Source of the DNA: Salarias fasciatus | Lineage: Eukaryota; Chordata; Actinopteri; Blenniiformes; Blenniidae | Length of the DNA: 64,000 nt | Assembly: GCF_902148845.1 (NCBI RefSeq) | Contig: NC_043758.1 | Span: forward strand, 2,453,579 to 2,517,578 | Direction of reading: 5' to 3' | Shown: positions 38,328-49,761 of the stretch, in pieces | Position numbering within the stretch: position 1 is the first letter of the stretch | Layout: every line of letters starts with the position of its first letter | Made by a program: the position numbers and the translations under genes | The notes under the pieces: generated by a model | Database searches by the model: none | Told to the model about the DNA's origin: nothing | The model's input: only the letters and a program-made list of their open reading frames with translations

Positions 38328-39645
38328 TCAGGAACCATATTTTTACCACCGTAGGGTTCTGTGGCCCCCCACCTCAACACACCCTGGACCAGGGTGTCCA
38401 ACCTGCGGCTCTGGAGCCACATGTGGACTTTCAGTGGCTCGATGAAGCTTTAACAACATTATATGGAAATGAACACGTTACCTTATATTCAATTTATTCA
38501 TTTTCAAAAGAACATTCATCTCTTGGCTTAAAAAAAAGGCACAAAAAACATGAACTAAAGTGTATTCTAGAAATACTGAAAGAAAAAAAAAGGGTCTTGA
38601 AAAAGGATGAAACAGAAATGAATTGTTTCCCATCCTGAATCCTGATTCAAATGTCTTAAATGCAACATAAGAAACTTTTTTATTTTCTTACTAAGCTGCT
38701 CTGTTGAGCATTTTAAAGGTTGAAGTTAAATTTGTTTTGGTGAAAACTCACCAAAACGTCTCTTTTGGTCAAAATGGCTTCAGATCTGTGAACTGTATAG
38801 AAAAAAAAAGAATAGTTGAAGGAACTTGATACGTTTATTTACTCTTCGTCCTTCAGGATGTCTGGAGACGCTTCAGCTTCCAGCTTCAAACTTCTCTTCT
38901 CCAGTTTGTCAGCTGCTGTTTCAGTGAAGCTGTGTTCTTCTTGCTCCTGCCGCTTGTCTTTGTGTTTATTATTATTATTACAGACGCTTTTCCATGAAAC
39001 GATACTTCTGTTGTAAAGGCTTAAACGTAGCTGTTATGTGACACATATGAATGAAATGCTGACTCATCTGTTTTTTTTTCAAACATAAAACATGCTTTGA
39101 GCCTTAAACTCTGTGCTTTGAGACTCTTTGGCGCCCTCTGGTGGCCAGGTTCTTCTGGTTCTAGACATGGAATGTTGTGTTTTCTTTTATTTGGTGTATT
39201 CTTTCATGTTTACATGGGAGCAGTAATTCTGGATGAAGGTTTACATGGAAACACCTTTATTTAATTCCTCTTTAGATCGGGGGGGTCGTGAAGGTTCTGA
39301 TTGGACAGGAGGAGGAGTGTTGTATCCATATTTACAGGAAGTAAACAAACTCCACTTCCTGTTTGTTGTTGTTCTTTCTGTCTTGATTAACTTTGTCAGT
39401 ATGGATTGAAAAGGTCTGCCTTTTCATTTTTCCATCCGTCCTCTCTTTCCATCGCTTGAATTTCTTCTAAGGCTCCGTAAATAAATCCTCTCTGTTTGAG
39501 TCCAACGTTCCAGGCGGCCATCTTGGAACATGTGCCCTATAGCAACAGGACAAGAGATCGAGCAGAGTTAATTTAAAGGGGAATGAAGGTTTACATGAAA
39601 TTTCAGATTACTTTGAAATCAGAATAAACCAGACACTCTATTCAA

Positions 39646-39695
<50 letters not shown>

Positions 39696-40613
39696 GAACA
39701 CGACACACTGTAAACATGAACACTCTGACCACGGTGCCCATGACCGGGTGCAGCATTTCCCCCGTATCCATGGAGACGGCGCCATGGGGGAGTCAGAACC
39801 CCGACCCCAGAACTGGATCAGTGAGAGCATCTCACTGAGCAGAGAACTGGACCTGGAACCAGAACTTAACCCTGCATCTCACTGACCTGGACAGCCGGAG
39901 GTCATCAGAGGGTCATCAGGCAGCATCTGGATCATCTCACCCTGATCCCCAACTCGATCCTGATCCGGATCCTACATGTGACCCTGACCCTGGTCCTGGT
40001 CCCAGTTCTGGTTCTGGTCCATGTTCTAACCCTGCTCTTCCTCTGAGAGGCCCCCAAGTGTTTTCAGAAAGTGAGGTTTTCTGTCGTTTACACGACAACA
40101 GCATGAGAATTTCCTGAAAGCTGAGTTTTCACTACTGATTGAATGAAACAGAAAAGAACTTTGACTTCGAAATCTTTTTCTCAGTTACACTTGGAGAAGC
40201 CGACTGAATCGTTTCACACCAGAAAAAGAATTTCCTCCTCTGTCAGAGTTTTCCTAGTTTCCAACATGAAGACATGAAAATCTGTTTTCAGATTTCAATC
40301 ATGTGAATATCACCACAACGGGACCTCAGGTTGCCTCGGTAACGGGGCCTTGGGTTGCCTCGGTAACGGGATCTCGGGTCGCCTCGGTAACGGGGCCTTG
40401 GGTTGCCTTGGTAATGGTGCCCCGGGTTTCCTCGGTGACGGGGCCCCGGGTTGACGTAACCGTCCTCGAATGAAGAGCTGCGCTCTCAGGATGAGGTGGA
40501 GCCAGAGGTGAAGGGACGGAGAGCTTAAAGTGAGGGGTGGGGAAGGGAGAGCGCCACCCTGCCTCCACGTGTACCCGGTCGCCTGAGTCCAAGAAGCGAA
40601 ACCTTCCAGAAGG
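38328..40613. other. Intergenic DNA between the two plus-strand olfactory receptor genes
   Basis: No gene seen. A (CA)n run lies at 39651-39691; 38940-39060 and 39060-39250 are AT-rich. A 24-bp minisatellite lies at 40320-40455 (separate entry). Confidence 0.6.
40320..40455. repeat. 24-bp minisatellite upstream of the second olfactory receptor
   Basis: Five to six units of GCCTCGGTAACGGGGCCTTG plus GGTT, GC-rich, ending about 160 bp before the start codon at 40614. Confidence 0.85.
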
Positions 40614-41552
40614 ATGCTGAATCGGTCTTTTCCTGTGATTTCATTCTTCGTGCTGGGAGGGTACGAGGAGGTGGGGACTCTGCGGTATTTCTTCTTCTTG
40701 GCGGCTGTCACGTTCTACACTGTGATTGTCATCTCCAACCTGCTGCTGATCCTGGTGATCTGTGTGAACAGAACCCTTCATGAACCCATGTACCTGTTCC
40801 TGCTCAGCCTGTTTGTCAACGAGCTGTACGGCAGCAGCGGCCTGTTCCCGCTGCTCCTGGTCCAGGTCCTGTCGGACTCTCACACCGTGTCGGCGCCGCT
40901 CTGCTTCCTGCAGATCTTCGTCATCTACTCTTACGCTAACATGGAGTTCCTGAACCTGGCCGTCATGTCGTACGACCGCTACCTGGCCATCTGCCGCCCG
41001 CTGCGGTACGGCCGCTTGATGACGCCGGACAAGGTGCTGGCCTTCGTTCTGTCCTGCTGGTTGTACTCTGTCCTCAGGTGTGTGGTCACCATCAGCCTGA
41101 ACCTCCGCCTGCCGCTGTGTGGAAACGTCCTGAACAGCCTGTACTGTCAGAACTTCCTGATCGTGAGGCTGACGTGTTCCGACAGCCGGGTCAACAACGT
41201 CCTTGGCCTGATCGGCATCGTGCTGTCCGTCGGGCTCCCGCTGCTCGCCATCGTCATCTCCTACGCCGAGATCCTGAAGGTGTGTTTCGGCGGCTCGGAG
41301 CAGATGAGGCAGAAGGCGCTGAGCACCTGCACGCCTCACCTGGTGTCGCTGCTCAACTTCTCCTTCGGCTGCTGCTTCGAGATCCTGCAGAGCCGCTTCG
41401 ACATGAGCCACGTCCCTGGCTCGCTGCGCGTCCTGCTGTCGCTCTACTTCCTGCTCATGCAGCCGCTGCTGACGCCCGTCCTCTACGGCATGCAGATGTC
41501 CAAAATACGCAAGATCTGTAAGAATACCTTTCAGATCAAAGTGTGGAAGTGA
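40614..41552 (+). CDS. Odorant (olfactory) receptor, single exon, intact
   Basis: 312 aa. N-glycosylation NRS at residue 3, VNRTLHEPMYLFL, the conserved Cys in APLCFLQ, MSYDRYLAICRPL at about 118-130, KALSTCTPHL, and PVLYGMQMSKIRK near the end. It has a shorter C-tail than the gene at 37371. From KVCFGGSEQ to MQMSKIRK the two proteins are nearly identical, and the DNA is almost unchanged too, which suggests recent duplication or gene conversion of the 3' half. TM4-TM5 differ more (residues about 140-220), the region usually linked to ligand choice. The start is the first ATG. Confidence 0.95.
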   Translation: MLNRSFPVISFFVLGGYEEVGTLRYFFFLAAVTFYTVIVISNLLLILVICVNRTLHEPMYLFLLSLFVNELYGSSGLFPLLLVQVLSDSHTVSAPLCFLQIFVIYSYANMEFLNLAVMSYDRYLAICRPLRYGRLMTPDKVLAFVLSCWLYSVLRCVVTISLNLRLPLCGNVLNSLYCQNFLIVRLTCSDSRVNNVLGLIGIVLSVGLPLLAIVISYAEILKVCFGGSEQMRQKALSTCTPHLVSLLNFSFGCCFEILQSRFDMSHVPGSLRVLLSLYFLLMQPLLTPVLYGMQMSKIRKICKNTFQIKVWK

Positions 41553-42601
41553 GTTCAGTGTAAATCATTTTGACAGGAATCGACGCTTTTACTGTGAAGG
41601 GAAACGAAACCTCAAACAGGAAGAGGAAGACTGAGGATCATCAACTGGATGAGGCGAAGATGGATGATTTTGAAAAAGGACATTTAAATTTCTGTTAGTC
41701 TGCTCTGAGTTTTATTCTGAAAAACTGGCACTCCCATCTGATCTTGTTGCGCTCCACGCAGCCGTTCAGACTGAGACTAACAGAAAGTGATGAGCCGACA
41801 GGTGGAAAAGTGCTAGCAGCTTTCAGTTTGGCCCGTGTCTCAAAACTCTGAGGTCTTTGAACAGAACGGCAGAATTCACCTGATGACGCTCACGTCTCTC
41901 CAGAACCGTCACTCTGGACTCAAAACCACGTTTCTCTTTCAAATCAGTTTTTGTCCATTGGTTTGGCTCATTTATTGAGACAGAAATGACATTCTGAAAA
42001 CAACATGGACAAACCTCTGAGCTCTGTCACTGCTCCCAACAGAACGCTGCTTCTCAGTCGTCTGTCTCAGTGTCTCAGAACGTTAATGTCAGTCAGGCTG
42101 GATTCAGCTCAGTTTCCACGTGAATCGATCCTGTTGATCTAAACTGATTGATTGATTCTCAGTCTAATGGTTGTTCTCTCCAAAACAGATCAGCATCGTT
42201 TCATTACATCTGATCAACTTTTAAAACTAGTCAAGCACAAACTGCAACACCATGAATACCAGACATGGATCTGCTTACATGAGGGTGAGGAGGGTGAACA
42301 ATGAAGCGGTGAGCTGTGAAACTCCAGCTTCATTTACAGCACAGGAGGCTACATACCATTTTACTTCTTGCTGTTTGTTTGTTTGTGTTTATGTTACAGT
42401 TTGTTGAACCTTTGATGGATGGAAGTTACTGTGTGTGAATAAAAATTATAATTTCCTTTGGAAGTATTCATTGTGTGCAGTCTAAACTTGAAGGTTCTTC
42501 TTACTTTAATTTTTTTTCTTCCTTTTCTTATCACTGCTGCTGAGTCTACGGCTTCTACTGCTGTGCTCCGGTATATCCTTCCGCGGAGCACTATGCTTGT
42601 G
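41553..42601. other. Intergenic DNA downstream of the second olfactory receptor
   Basis: No gene seen; AT-rich unique-looking sequence with no clear repeat. Confidence 0.5.
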
Positions 42602-44130
42602 CAGGTCTGTGTGTATCAAAATGTTATTTTAACAGATTGAAAAGGAAAACACATCTTTTAAAATGTTTTATAACTAGGGCTGTCAAATGATTAAAAATTT
42701 TAATCAGATTAATCACAGCTTGCAAATTAATTAATCATGATTAATCACAAATAATCACAATGTCCAACTATGTGTGAAATATACCCTTTTTTCCTGTATT
42801 GCATTCACCAAAAAACGACAGGACATGATTATATATATTGAACACGTGATGTGTTTTATATTTAAGGCTCCAAATAAAATAAATATTCAAAAAACTAAGA
42901 CATGCACACCATAACATATTGTCTGTGTGTGTGCAGCGCTCCCTCTGCAGTCCCTCTAAAGTTGGCTTTTGGCAGGAGTTACATTTTCAGGTCTGTAACA
43001 AATGTAGTACCACAAGAAAAGTCAAACTGAGAGATACCACACTTTATTCTTGCACAATTAAACAGGTCATTCTTAGCCAGTGTTCCTTTTTGTGTGGAAA
43101 ACAGAAAACTGCTTCAACATTTTTTTAATCAATCAAGTAGAATCCATGGGGCCAGCCGGCTGATCTCCTTCCATATTGCTTTCTTCTGTTTTGATAAATG
43201 AGTTGGTGCCAGGCCTCCTCTGCCTCCTGTCTGCTGCCCGTCCAGCTTCACATGTCTGCGTGGGTGTGCGCTGGTTCACGTGACATAAAAATCATCATGA
43301 ATTCCTGTCCGCTAGTTTCCACGCGGACCCGACGTCCACGCAGCAGACAAAACATGACGGTAAAAGTGAAAATAGACGGAGCTCCAGCCTGATGGCTCCA
43401 CTTAAAGACACCGAAAGAGTGACAAACTCGTGGAAAGAGAGAGAGACTCTGTCTGGAGGGAGGAGGAGGTCTGCAGACAGAAGTAAAACTAACTAATCGC
43501 TCCGGCACCGCCCCCGCGATCCAGAAACAGAAAAAAAAGCTAAATAAACTTTAATACTTAATGATAATATACTGACAGTGTATGTGCTTAATTTTCTCTA
43601 AATAATCCGTAATAAAGGAGCAGATAAACAGTCTGTAGTGCCGGAAAAGCTTCTCGATCAGCCGAGGCTGAGGTGAGGCTTCTTCTTCTTCGGTTGTTGG
43701 CAGCTTGCAGGCAGCTTGCAGGCAGCTTGCATTCCACGCGGGTGCACTACCGCCACCCGCTGGTAGAGGTGAGGCTTGTCATGATGCGCAGGTGTTAAAC
43801 TGCGTTTAAAATTTTAACGAGATTGATTACATAAATTAATTAACGCAATTAACGCATTATTTTTGACAGCCCTATTTATAACCATTGAGATTTACTTCAC
43901 GTGCTAATACGCCGTCCCCTGGACCACTGGAAGGAGGATTTTGTCCACTTTTGTCAGTCCGGCTCTGTCTCCTGTTCACCTCCCGCAGTTGAGCTAAGCT
44001 AACTACGATGCTAACAGCTGGGAGCCAGCTACTGGACGCACAGACACAACAATGGTATTTATGAGCTTATCTCACTTTGTAAATGATAGGGATAGGGCCT
44101 GGGTCCAAAATCTTCGGAGTATTCCTTTAG
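42602..44130. mobile_element. TTAA-type MITE copy split by a hAT element
   Basis: 42602-42674 and 43883-44130 together match most of the MITE at 13474-13837 (shared GTCTGTGTGTATCAAAA, CGTGCTAATACGCCGTCCCC, GGAGTATTCCTTTA). The left terminus is missing; the right one is present. The hAT element at 42675-43874 sits inside it. Confidence 0.8.
42675..43874. mobile_element. hAT-type non-autonomous element (1200 bp), nested in a MITE
   Basis: Ends TAGGGCTGTCAAATGATTAA and, inverted, TAGGGCTGTCAAAAATAATG. The flanks TTTATAAC at 42667-42674 and 43875-43882 are a perfect 8-bp target duplication. No transposase frame is recognisable. A 5'-truncated second copy lies at 47339-48063 as part of the segmental duplication. 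Confidence 0.88.
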
Positions 44131-45064
44131 AGACAAAACATCTGAACATTCTGACTGCCAGAGACTCAGCATGCCAAAGAGACGAAGCTTTTTGAGTGCA
44201 CTGGCCATTGGTTTGAGACAGAAATGTAGTTTTTCCTCCTGAGCTGTTCTGAAGAGACTTCAACAGATTGTGTTGTTGTATTTATTAGGACAAAAAGAAA
44301 TAAAGTCTGAATTGAATCGTATTTATTGTCATTCACACAAAGTAACGTCCAGGAATCAGAGTCGACAGACTGTAAACACACAAAAAAAGCAATCATAACG
44401 AATTAAGTGATAAACAGGAGACTTTTTTGTTTACAAAATATTATTTGTTCCTGAAACATAGATAAATGTTCAGCATGAATAGCTGCTCTGAGTGATCTCT
44501 GAGGAGTCAGAGTGCAGGAGGACGAGCGAGCAGAGAGAACAGGACACACTGATCCTCTCTCTCTTCATTCACACACAGGCAGATGAACTGAAACCAGCTG
44601 AACAGCCTCAAATCCCCGTCCTGAGCCGATCCGGACCAACGTCCACCAAGAGCCGTCCTGCCTCGTTTCGGTTCATGTAGTCCTTGTTTTTGGTGATGAG
44701 AGACGATCAGACCGGCCTTCACTTCAGTGTCAGTATGAAGGCCTCAGGATCAGCCATCACTCGTCTCTTCAAGGTGACATTTACTGGGTAAACATTCAAG
44801 CGAATCTCCTGCAGCTGACATGTTCATCTAGAGCAACTTACCCTGCAAACAGAAATAAAGTCTAATACATGACAGGGTTCAGGCATTTTTCAAAAACCGT
44901 TCAGGCACTCCAAAATCAGGGAACCTGGCTGCGACCTCAGAGGGTTACGTGCATTACGTGGGTGGTTTGGTGGTTTGTGTGTTCGGGAGTTCATTCTGAG
45001 AGCAGTTTCGGCTTCTGTGCTGAGCGTCCCTGTCTCTGGGAAGCCGAGCGGTCCGCGGTCCATC

Positions 45065-45991
45065 TCACGGTCCGTGGAAGAGCAGATTCCTGCAGATGAC
45101 CCTGATCTTGGTCAGGTTGAGCCCGTACAGCACGGGGTTGAAGAGCGGCTGGCAGGTGACGAAGTACATGGACAGGATGATGCGCAGGGCGGCCGGCACG
45201 CCGCCCATCCGGACCCGGCTCTGGGCGATCTCGAAGAAGCAGCCAAAGGAGAAGTTGAGCAGCGAGGCCAGGTGAGGCACGCAGGTGCTGGCGGCCTTCT
45301 GCCGGGTCTGTGCCGAGCTGGAGAAGCACACCTTCAGGATCTTGAGGTAGGAGAAGACGATCAGCACCGTCAGCCCCGCCAGCACCAGGAAGGTGTAGAC
45401 CAGGCCGTAGATGTTGTTGGTGGTGGTGTCGGAGCACGCCAGGTTCACCACTGAGTAGTTGTTGCAGTAGAGAGTGTCAAGGACGTTTCCACACAGCCGG
45501 AGGGACACGGTCAGAGACGTCATGACCGTGATCACGACCACGGGCAGGAGCCACGACACCGCCAGCAGCAGCGCCACCTTCCCGGCCCTCATCTGGGCGC
45601 CGTACTGCAGCGGGCGGCAGATGGCCAGGTAGCGGTCGTACGACATGACGGCCAGGGTGTAGAACTCCACGTTCACGTACATGTAGAGACAGAAGATCTG
45701 CAGGAAACAGAGCGGCGCTGACACAATGTGAGAGTCCGACAGGACCTGGACCAGGATGAGCGGAAACAGGCCGCTGCTGCCGTACAGCTCGTTGACAAAC
45801 AGGCTGACCAGGAACAGGTACATGGGCTCATGAAGGGTTCTGTTCACACAGATCACCACGATCAGCAGCAGGTTGGAGAACAGAGTCAGAACATAGAAGC
45901 ACATGATGAAGAGGAAGACCAGGTACTTCACTAGACCCACGTCCAGGAAGGCCTCCAAGACGAAGAACGACACCTGGGTGGAGTTCCTCAT
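45065..45991 (-). CDS. Odorant (olfactory) receptor, single exon, intact; duplicate copy 1
   Basis: 308 aa, NST glycosylation site at residue 3, VNRTLHEPMYLFL, conserved Cys in APLCFLQ, MSYDRYLAICRPL at 116-128, KAASTCVPHL before TM6, PVLYGLNLTKIR at the TM7 end. The protein is identical to that at 49762-50688; I count three synonymous DNA differences. It faces the two plus-strand genes tail to tail and differs from them mainly in TM1, TM4 and TM5. Its 5' side (46060-46377) is two long GT tracts. The start is the first ATG giving the usual short N-terminus. Confidence 0.95.
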   Translation of the reverse strand: MRNSTQVSFFVLEAFLDVGLVKYLVFLFIMCFYVLTLFSNLLLIVVICVNRTLHEPMYLFLVSLFVNELYGSSGLFPLILVQVLSDSHIVSAPLCFLQIFCLYMYVNVEFYTLAVMSYDRYLAICRPLQYGAQMRAGKVALLLAVSWLLPVVVITVMTSLTVSLRLCGNVLDTLYCNNYSVVNLACSDTTTNNIYGLVYTFLVLAGLTVLIVFSYLKILKVCFSSSAQTRQKAASTCVPHLASLLNFSFGCFFEIAQSRVRMGGVPAALRIILSMYFVTCQPLFNPVLYGLNLTKIRVICRNLLFHGP

Positions 45992-46074
45992 GACGGACGA
46001 GCGGAGCTGTCACATGGCGGCCAGGAGACAAGCAGAGCGTGTGAGGAGGCAATCAGACAGCACAGACCATCAGC

Positions 46075-46133
46075 GTGTGTGTGTGTGTGTGTGTGAGATG
46101 AGGCAGTCAGACACTGTGTGTGTGTGTGTGTGT

Positions 46134-46205
<72 letters not shown>
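46075..46205. repeat. (GT)n tracts upstream of olfactory receptor copy 1
   Basis: Two GT runs (46075-46094 and 46116-46205) separated by AGATGAGGCAGTCAGACACT. The left run is much longer in unit 2 (50772-50846). Confidence 0.92.
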
Positions 46206-46299
46206 CAGAGCAGCGCCGCTCATTCGGATCTTCAACATGAAACTGACGGTACGGACGAACAACACGCTCATATAAAGCTCTGCCTGGGTTCCCCAGGTG

Positions 46300-46300
<1 letters not shown>

Positions 46301-46376
<76 letters not shown>
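46301..46376. repeat. (GT)n tract at the junction with the foldback-arm copy
   Basis: About 37 GT units, directly followed by CAACCCTGTCTCC, the terminus of the foldback arm. Confidence 0.95.
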
Positions 46377-46377
<1 letters not shown>

Positions 46378-47338
46378 AACCCTGTCTCCACAAAATTACG
46401 TTCTGAGAAAACTAAACTGCATTCTGAAATACGTTTCAGAGGAACCTAGTTTGTCCCTTATTATGTTTGTCTTCAACATATCTTTTTTTTATTTTTTCAT
46501 TATGCTCGGTCTGAAGCTGATTTTTTTCCTGCTTTTTCTTCATCATGTTGGTGGGTAAAAATGAGCCTGTATATTCATCTGGGATGCATTTTACTCTTCT
46601 GAAAAGACATTGTTTATTTACTCTTTTTTTAGTGATGTTTGAAGGTTCCATGCAGTCTTTTTCAACTTATTCTTGCCGTTAATTATATGCACGCACACCT
46701 AGCTCTCACATTGTGTAGTGACGAGGGCTGTTTTGGAGCTAATAATTACCTCCTGATGTATTTTTAACATACCTGTTTTGGGATTGTTGTTTTTTAAGAG
46801 CAGCTCCAACAACATCTGCCACCAGAGAAGACAGATGGAGCTTCTCCCACGCTGCACTGCGGGTCTTGATCACCATGGAAACCAAGACGCGGTTCTGCGG
46901 TCATCTGAAAGTGATTACAACATTATCGTTCTTCACTGTTGTTTATTTCTGATAACATAAACGTGTATTTACTCTCACAGCGGTCTGCATGCTCCTCGTT
47001 ACTTCCACCTTACGACAAGTCCCAATATGAAACGACCGCATGGCTCATTTATGATCCAAATATTAATTCATGATCCAAGTTATGACCAAGATCTATATTT
47101 TAAATCAAGTATCTCCTATTGGTCATGTAAATATTATCACGGAGAATCACGGACTGAAGGAGTGTTTTTTTTTTTTTTAATTTAACAGATCGCGTTGCTC
47201 CGAGAAGTTTGAGCACAAATACAATTCTCTGCATTAAATAATGACTTCAGGTAGACTTTCAAAACATCACAAAATCACTAAAATAGTTTCTGAAACAGAT
47301 CAGAAGCCACAATATGAAACATTTTAAAAAATGACTAT
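46377..47338. mobile_element. Partial copy of the foldback arm (962 bp)
   Basis: Begins at the exact arm terminus CAACCCTGTCTCCACAAAAT and matches 52231-53199 closely, ending at GACTATC where unit 2 begins. No target duplication is visible at its left edge. Confidence 0.88.
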
Positions 47339-49761
47339 CCAGCCGGCTGATCTCCTTCCATATTGCTTTCTTCTTCTGTTTTGATAAATGAGTTGCCCCC
47401 AGGCCTCCTCTGCCTCCTGTCTGCTGCCCGTCCAGCTTCACATGTCCGCGTGGGTGTGCGCTGGTTCGCGTGACGTAAAAATCATCATGAATTCCTGTCC
47501 GCTAGTTTCCACGCGGACCCGACGTCCACGCAGCAGACAAAACATGACGGTAAAAGTGAAAGTAGACGGAGCTCCAGCCTGATGGCTCCACTTAAAGACA
47601 CCGAAAGAGTGAAAAACTCGTGGAAAGAGAGAGCGGACTGTCTGGAGGGAGGAGGAGGTCTGCAGACAGAAGTAAAACTAACTAATCGCTCCGGCACCGC
47701 CCCCGCGATCCAGAAACAGAAAAAAAAGCTAAATAAACTTTAATACTTAATGATAATATACTGACAGTGTATGTGCTTAATTTTCTCTAAATAATCCGTA
47801 ATAAAGGAGCAGATAAACAGTCTGTAGTGCCGGAAAAGCTTCTCGATCAGCCTAGGCTGAGGTGAGGCTTCTTCTTCTTCGGTTGTTGGCAGCTTGCAGG
47901 CAGCTTGCAGGCAGCTTGCATTCCACGCGGGTGCACTACCGCCACCCGCTGGTAGAGGTGAGGCTTGTCATGATACGCATGCGTTAAACTGCGTTTGAAA
48001 TTTTAACGAGATTGATTACATAAATTAATTAACGCAATTAACGCGTTATTTTTGACAGCCCTATTTATAACCATTGAGATTTACTTCACATGCTAATACG
48101 CCGTCCCCTGGACCACTGGAAGGAGGATTTTGTCCACTTTTGTCAGTCCGGCTCTGTCTCCTGTTCACCTCCCGCAGTTGAGCTAAGCTAACTACGATGC
48201 TAACAGCTGGGATCCAGCTGCTGGACGCACAGACACAACAATGGTATTTATGAGCTTATCTCACTTTGTAAATGATAGGGATAGGGCCTGGGTCCAAAAT
48301 CTTCGGAGTATTCCTTTAGAGACAAAACATCTGAACATTCTGACTGTCAGAGACTCACCATGCCAAAGAGACGAAGCTTTTTGAGTGCACTGGCCATTGG
48401 TTTGAGACAGAAATGTAGTTTTTCCTCCTGAGCTGTTCTGAAGAGACGTGGTCTCTGGCAGGAGAACCGTGGTGCTGAGCTGAACAGTCCAGGTTGTGTT
48501 TGACAAGAGAACCAAGAGAACTGAGAACGTCTGGTCTGTCAAAGCTGTTCAGAAGGATCTTTACATTTTGGGGCTGTCTGTTAATATGGGAAAGAAATGA
48601 AGCTTTGGAACATGAGTGAAGAGCTGTGGAGAGAGAAGAGCTTCAGCAGGAGAACCGTGGTGCTGAGCTGGACTGTCGGAGTCTTTTACCAAAACATCTC
48701 AGAGTTTTGAAAACGTAATTTCTGTTTCAAGAAATGATCCAAACCAGTGGAGAGAAGCTGGAACAGTCAGTGGCTGAAAGTCAAGCCGTCCGACAGCAGA
48801 GCACCATGGAAACGGCCCTCATGTCCACGTCTCAGTCTGAGCTCACGGTTACTATGGTTACCGTGGTTACTGTGCTGGTTACCTGGTTGTTAAGTTAATG
48901 GGGGGTCTGGAACCAGACCTGCTCTCGTTTCATTCCTATCCAGTGTATAAAGGCTCCAAACAGATTGTGTTGTTGTATTTATTAGGACAAAAAGAAATAA
49001 AGCCTGAATTGAATCGTATTTATTGTCATTCACACAAAGTAACGTCCAGGAATCAGAGTCGACAGACTGTAAACACACAAAAAAAGCAATCATAACGAAT
49101 TAAGTGATAAACAGGAGACTTTTTTGTTTACAAAATATTATTTGTTCCTGAAACATAGATAAATGTTCAGCATGAATAGCTGCTCTGAGTGATCTCTGAG
49201 GAGTCAGAGTGCAGGAGGACGAGCGAGCAGAGAGAACAGGACACACTGATCCTCTCTCTCTTCATTCACGCACAGGCAGATGAACTGAAACCAGCTGAAC
49301 AGCCTCAAATCCCCGTCCTGAGCCGATCCGGACCAGCGTCCACCAAGAGCCGTCCCGCCTCGTTTCGGTTCATGTAGTCCTTGTTTTTGGTGATGAGAGA
49401 CGATCAGACCGGCCTTCACTTCAGTGTCAGTATGAAGGCCTCAGGATCAGCCATCACTCGTCTCTTCAAGGTGACATTTACTGGGTAAACATTCAAGCGA
49501 ATCTCCTGCAGCTGACATGTTCATCTAGAGCAACTTACCCTGCAAACAGAAATAAAGTCTAATACATGACAGGGTTCAGGCATTTTTCAAAAACCGTTCA
49601 GGCACTCCAAAATCAGGGAACCTGGCTGCAACCTCAGAGGGTTACGTGCATTACGTGGGTGGTTTGGTGGTTTGTGTGTTCGGGAGTTCATTCTGAGAGC
49701 AGTTTCGGCTTCTGTGCTGAGCGTCCCTGTCTCTGGGAAGCCGAGCGGTCCGCGGTCCATC

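Larger units (their letters stand above)
43152..47338. repeat. Segmental duplication, unit 1 (4.19 kb) carrying one olfactory receptor
   Basis: Direct tandem partner of 47339-53199. It starts at CCAGCCGGCTG inside the hAT element and ends at GACTATC inside a partial copy of the foldback arm (46377-47338). Compared with unit 2 it lacks about 510 bp near 44263 (unit 2: about 48447-48960) and the TTTACTTT-rich block between the GT tract and the foldback arm. Confidence 0.9.

Noticed and set aside
40641-41411. 256-codon minus-strand open frame inside a receptor gene
   Set aside because: Antisense shadow of the receptor at 40614; the same pattern appears opposite the other receptor genes.
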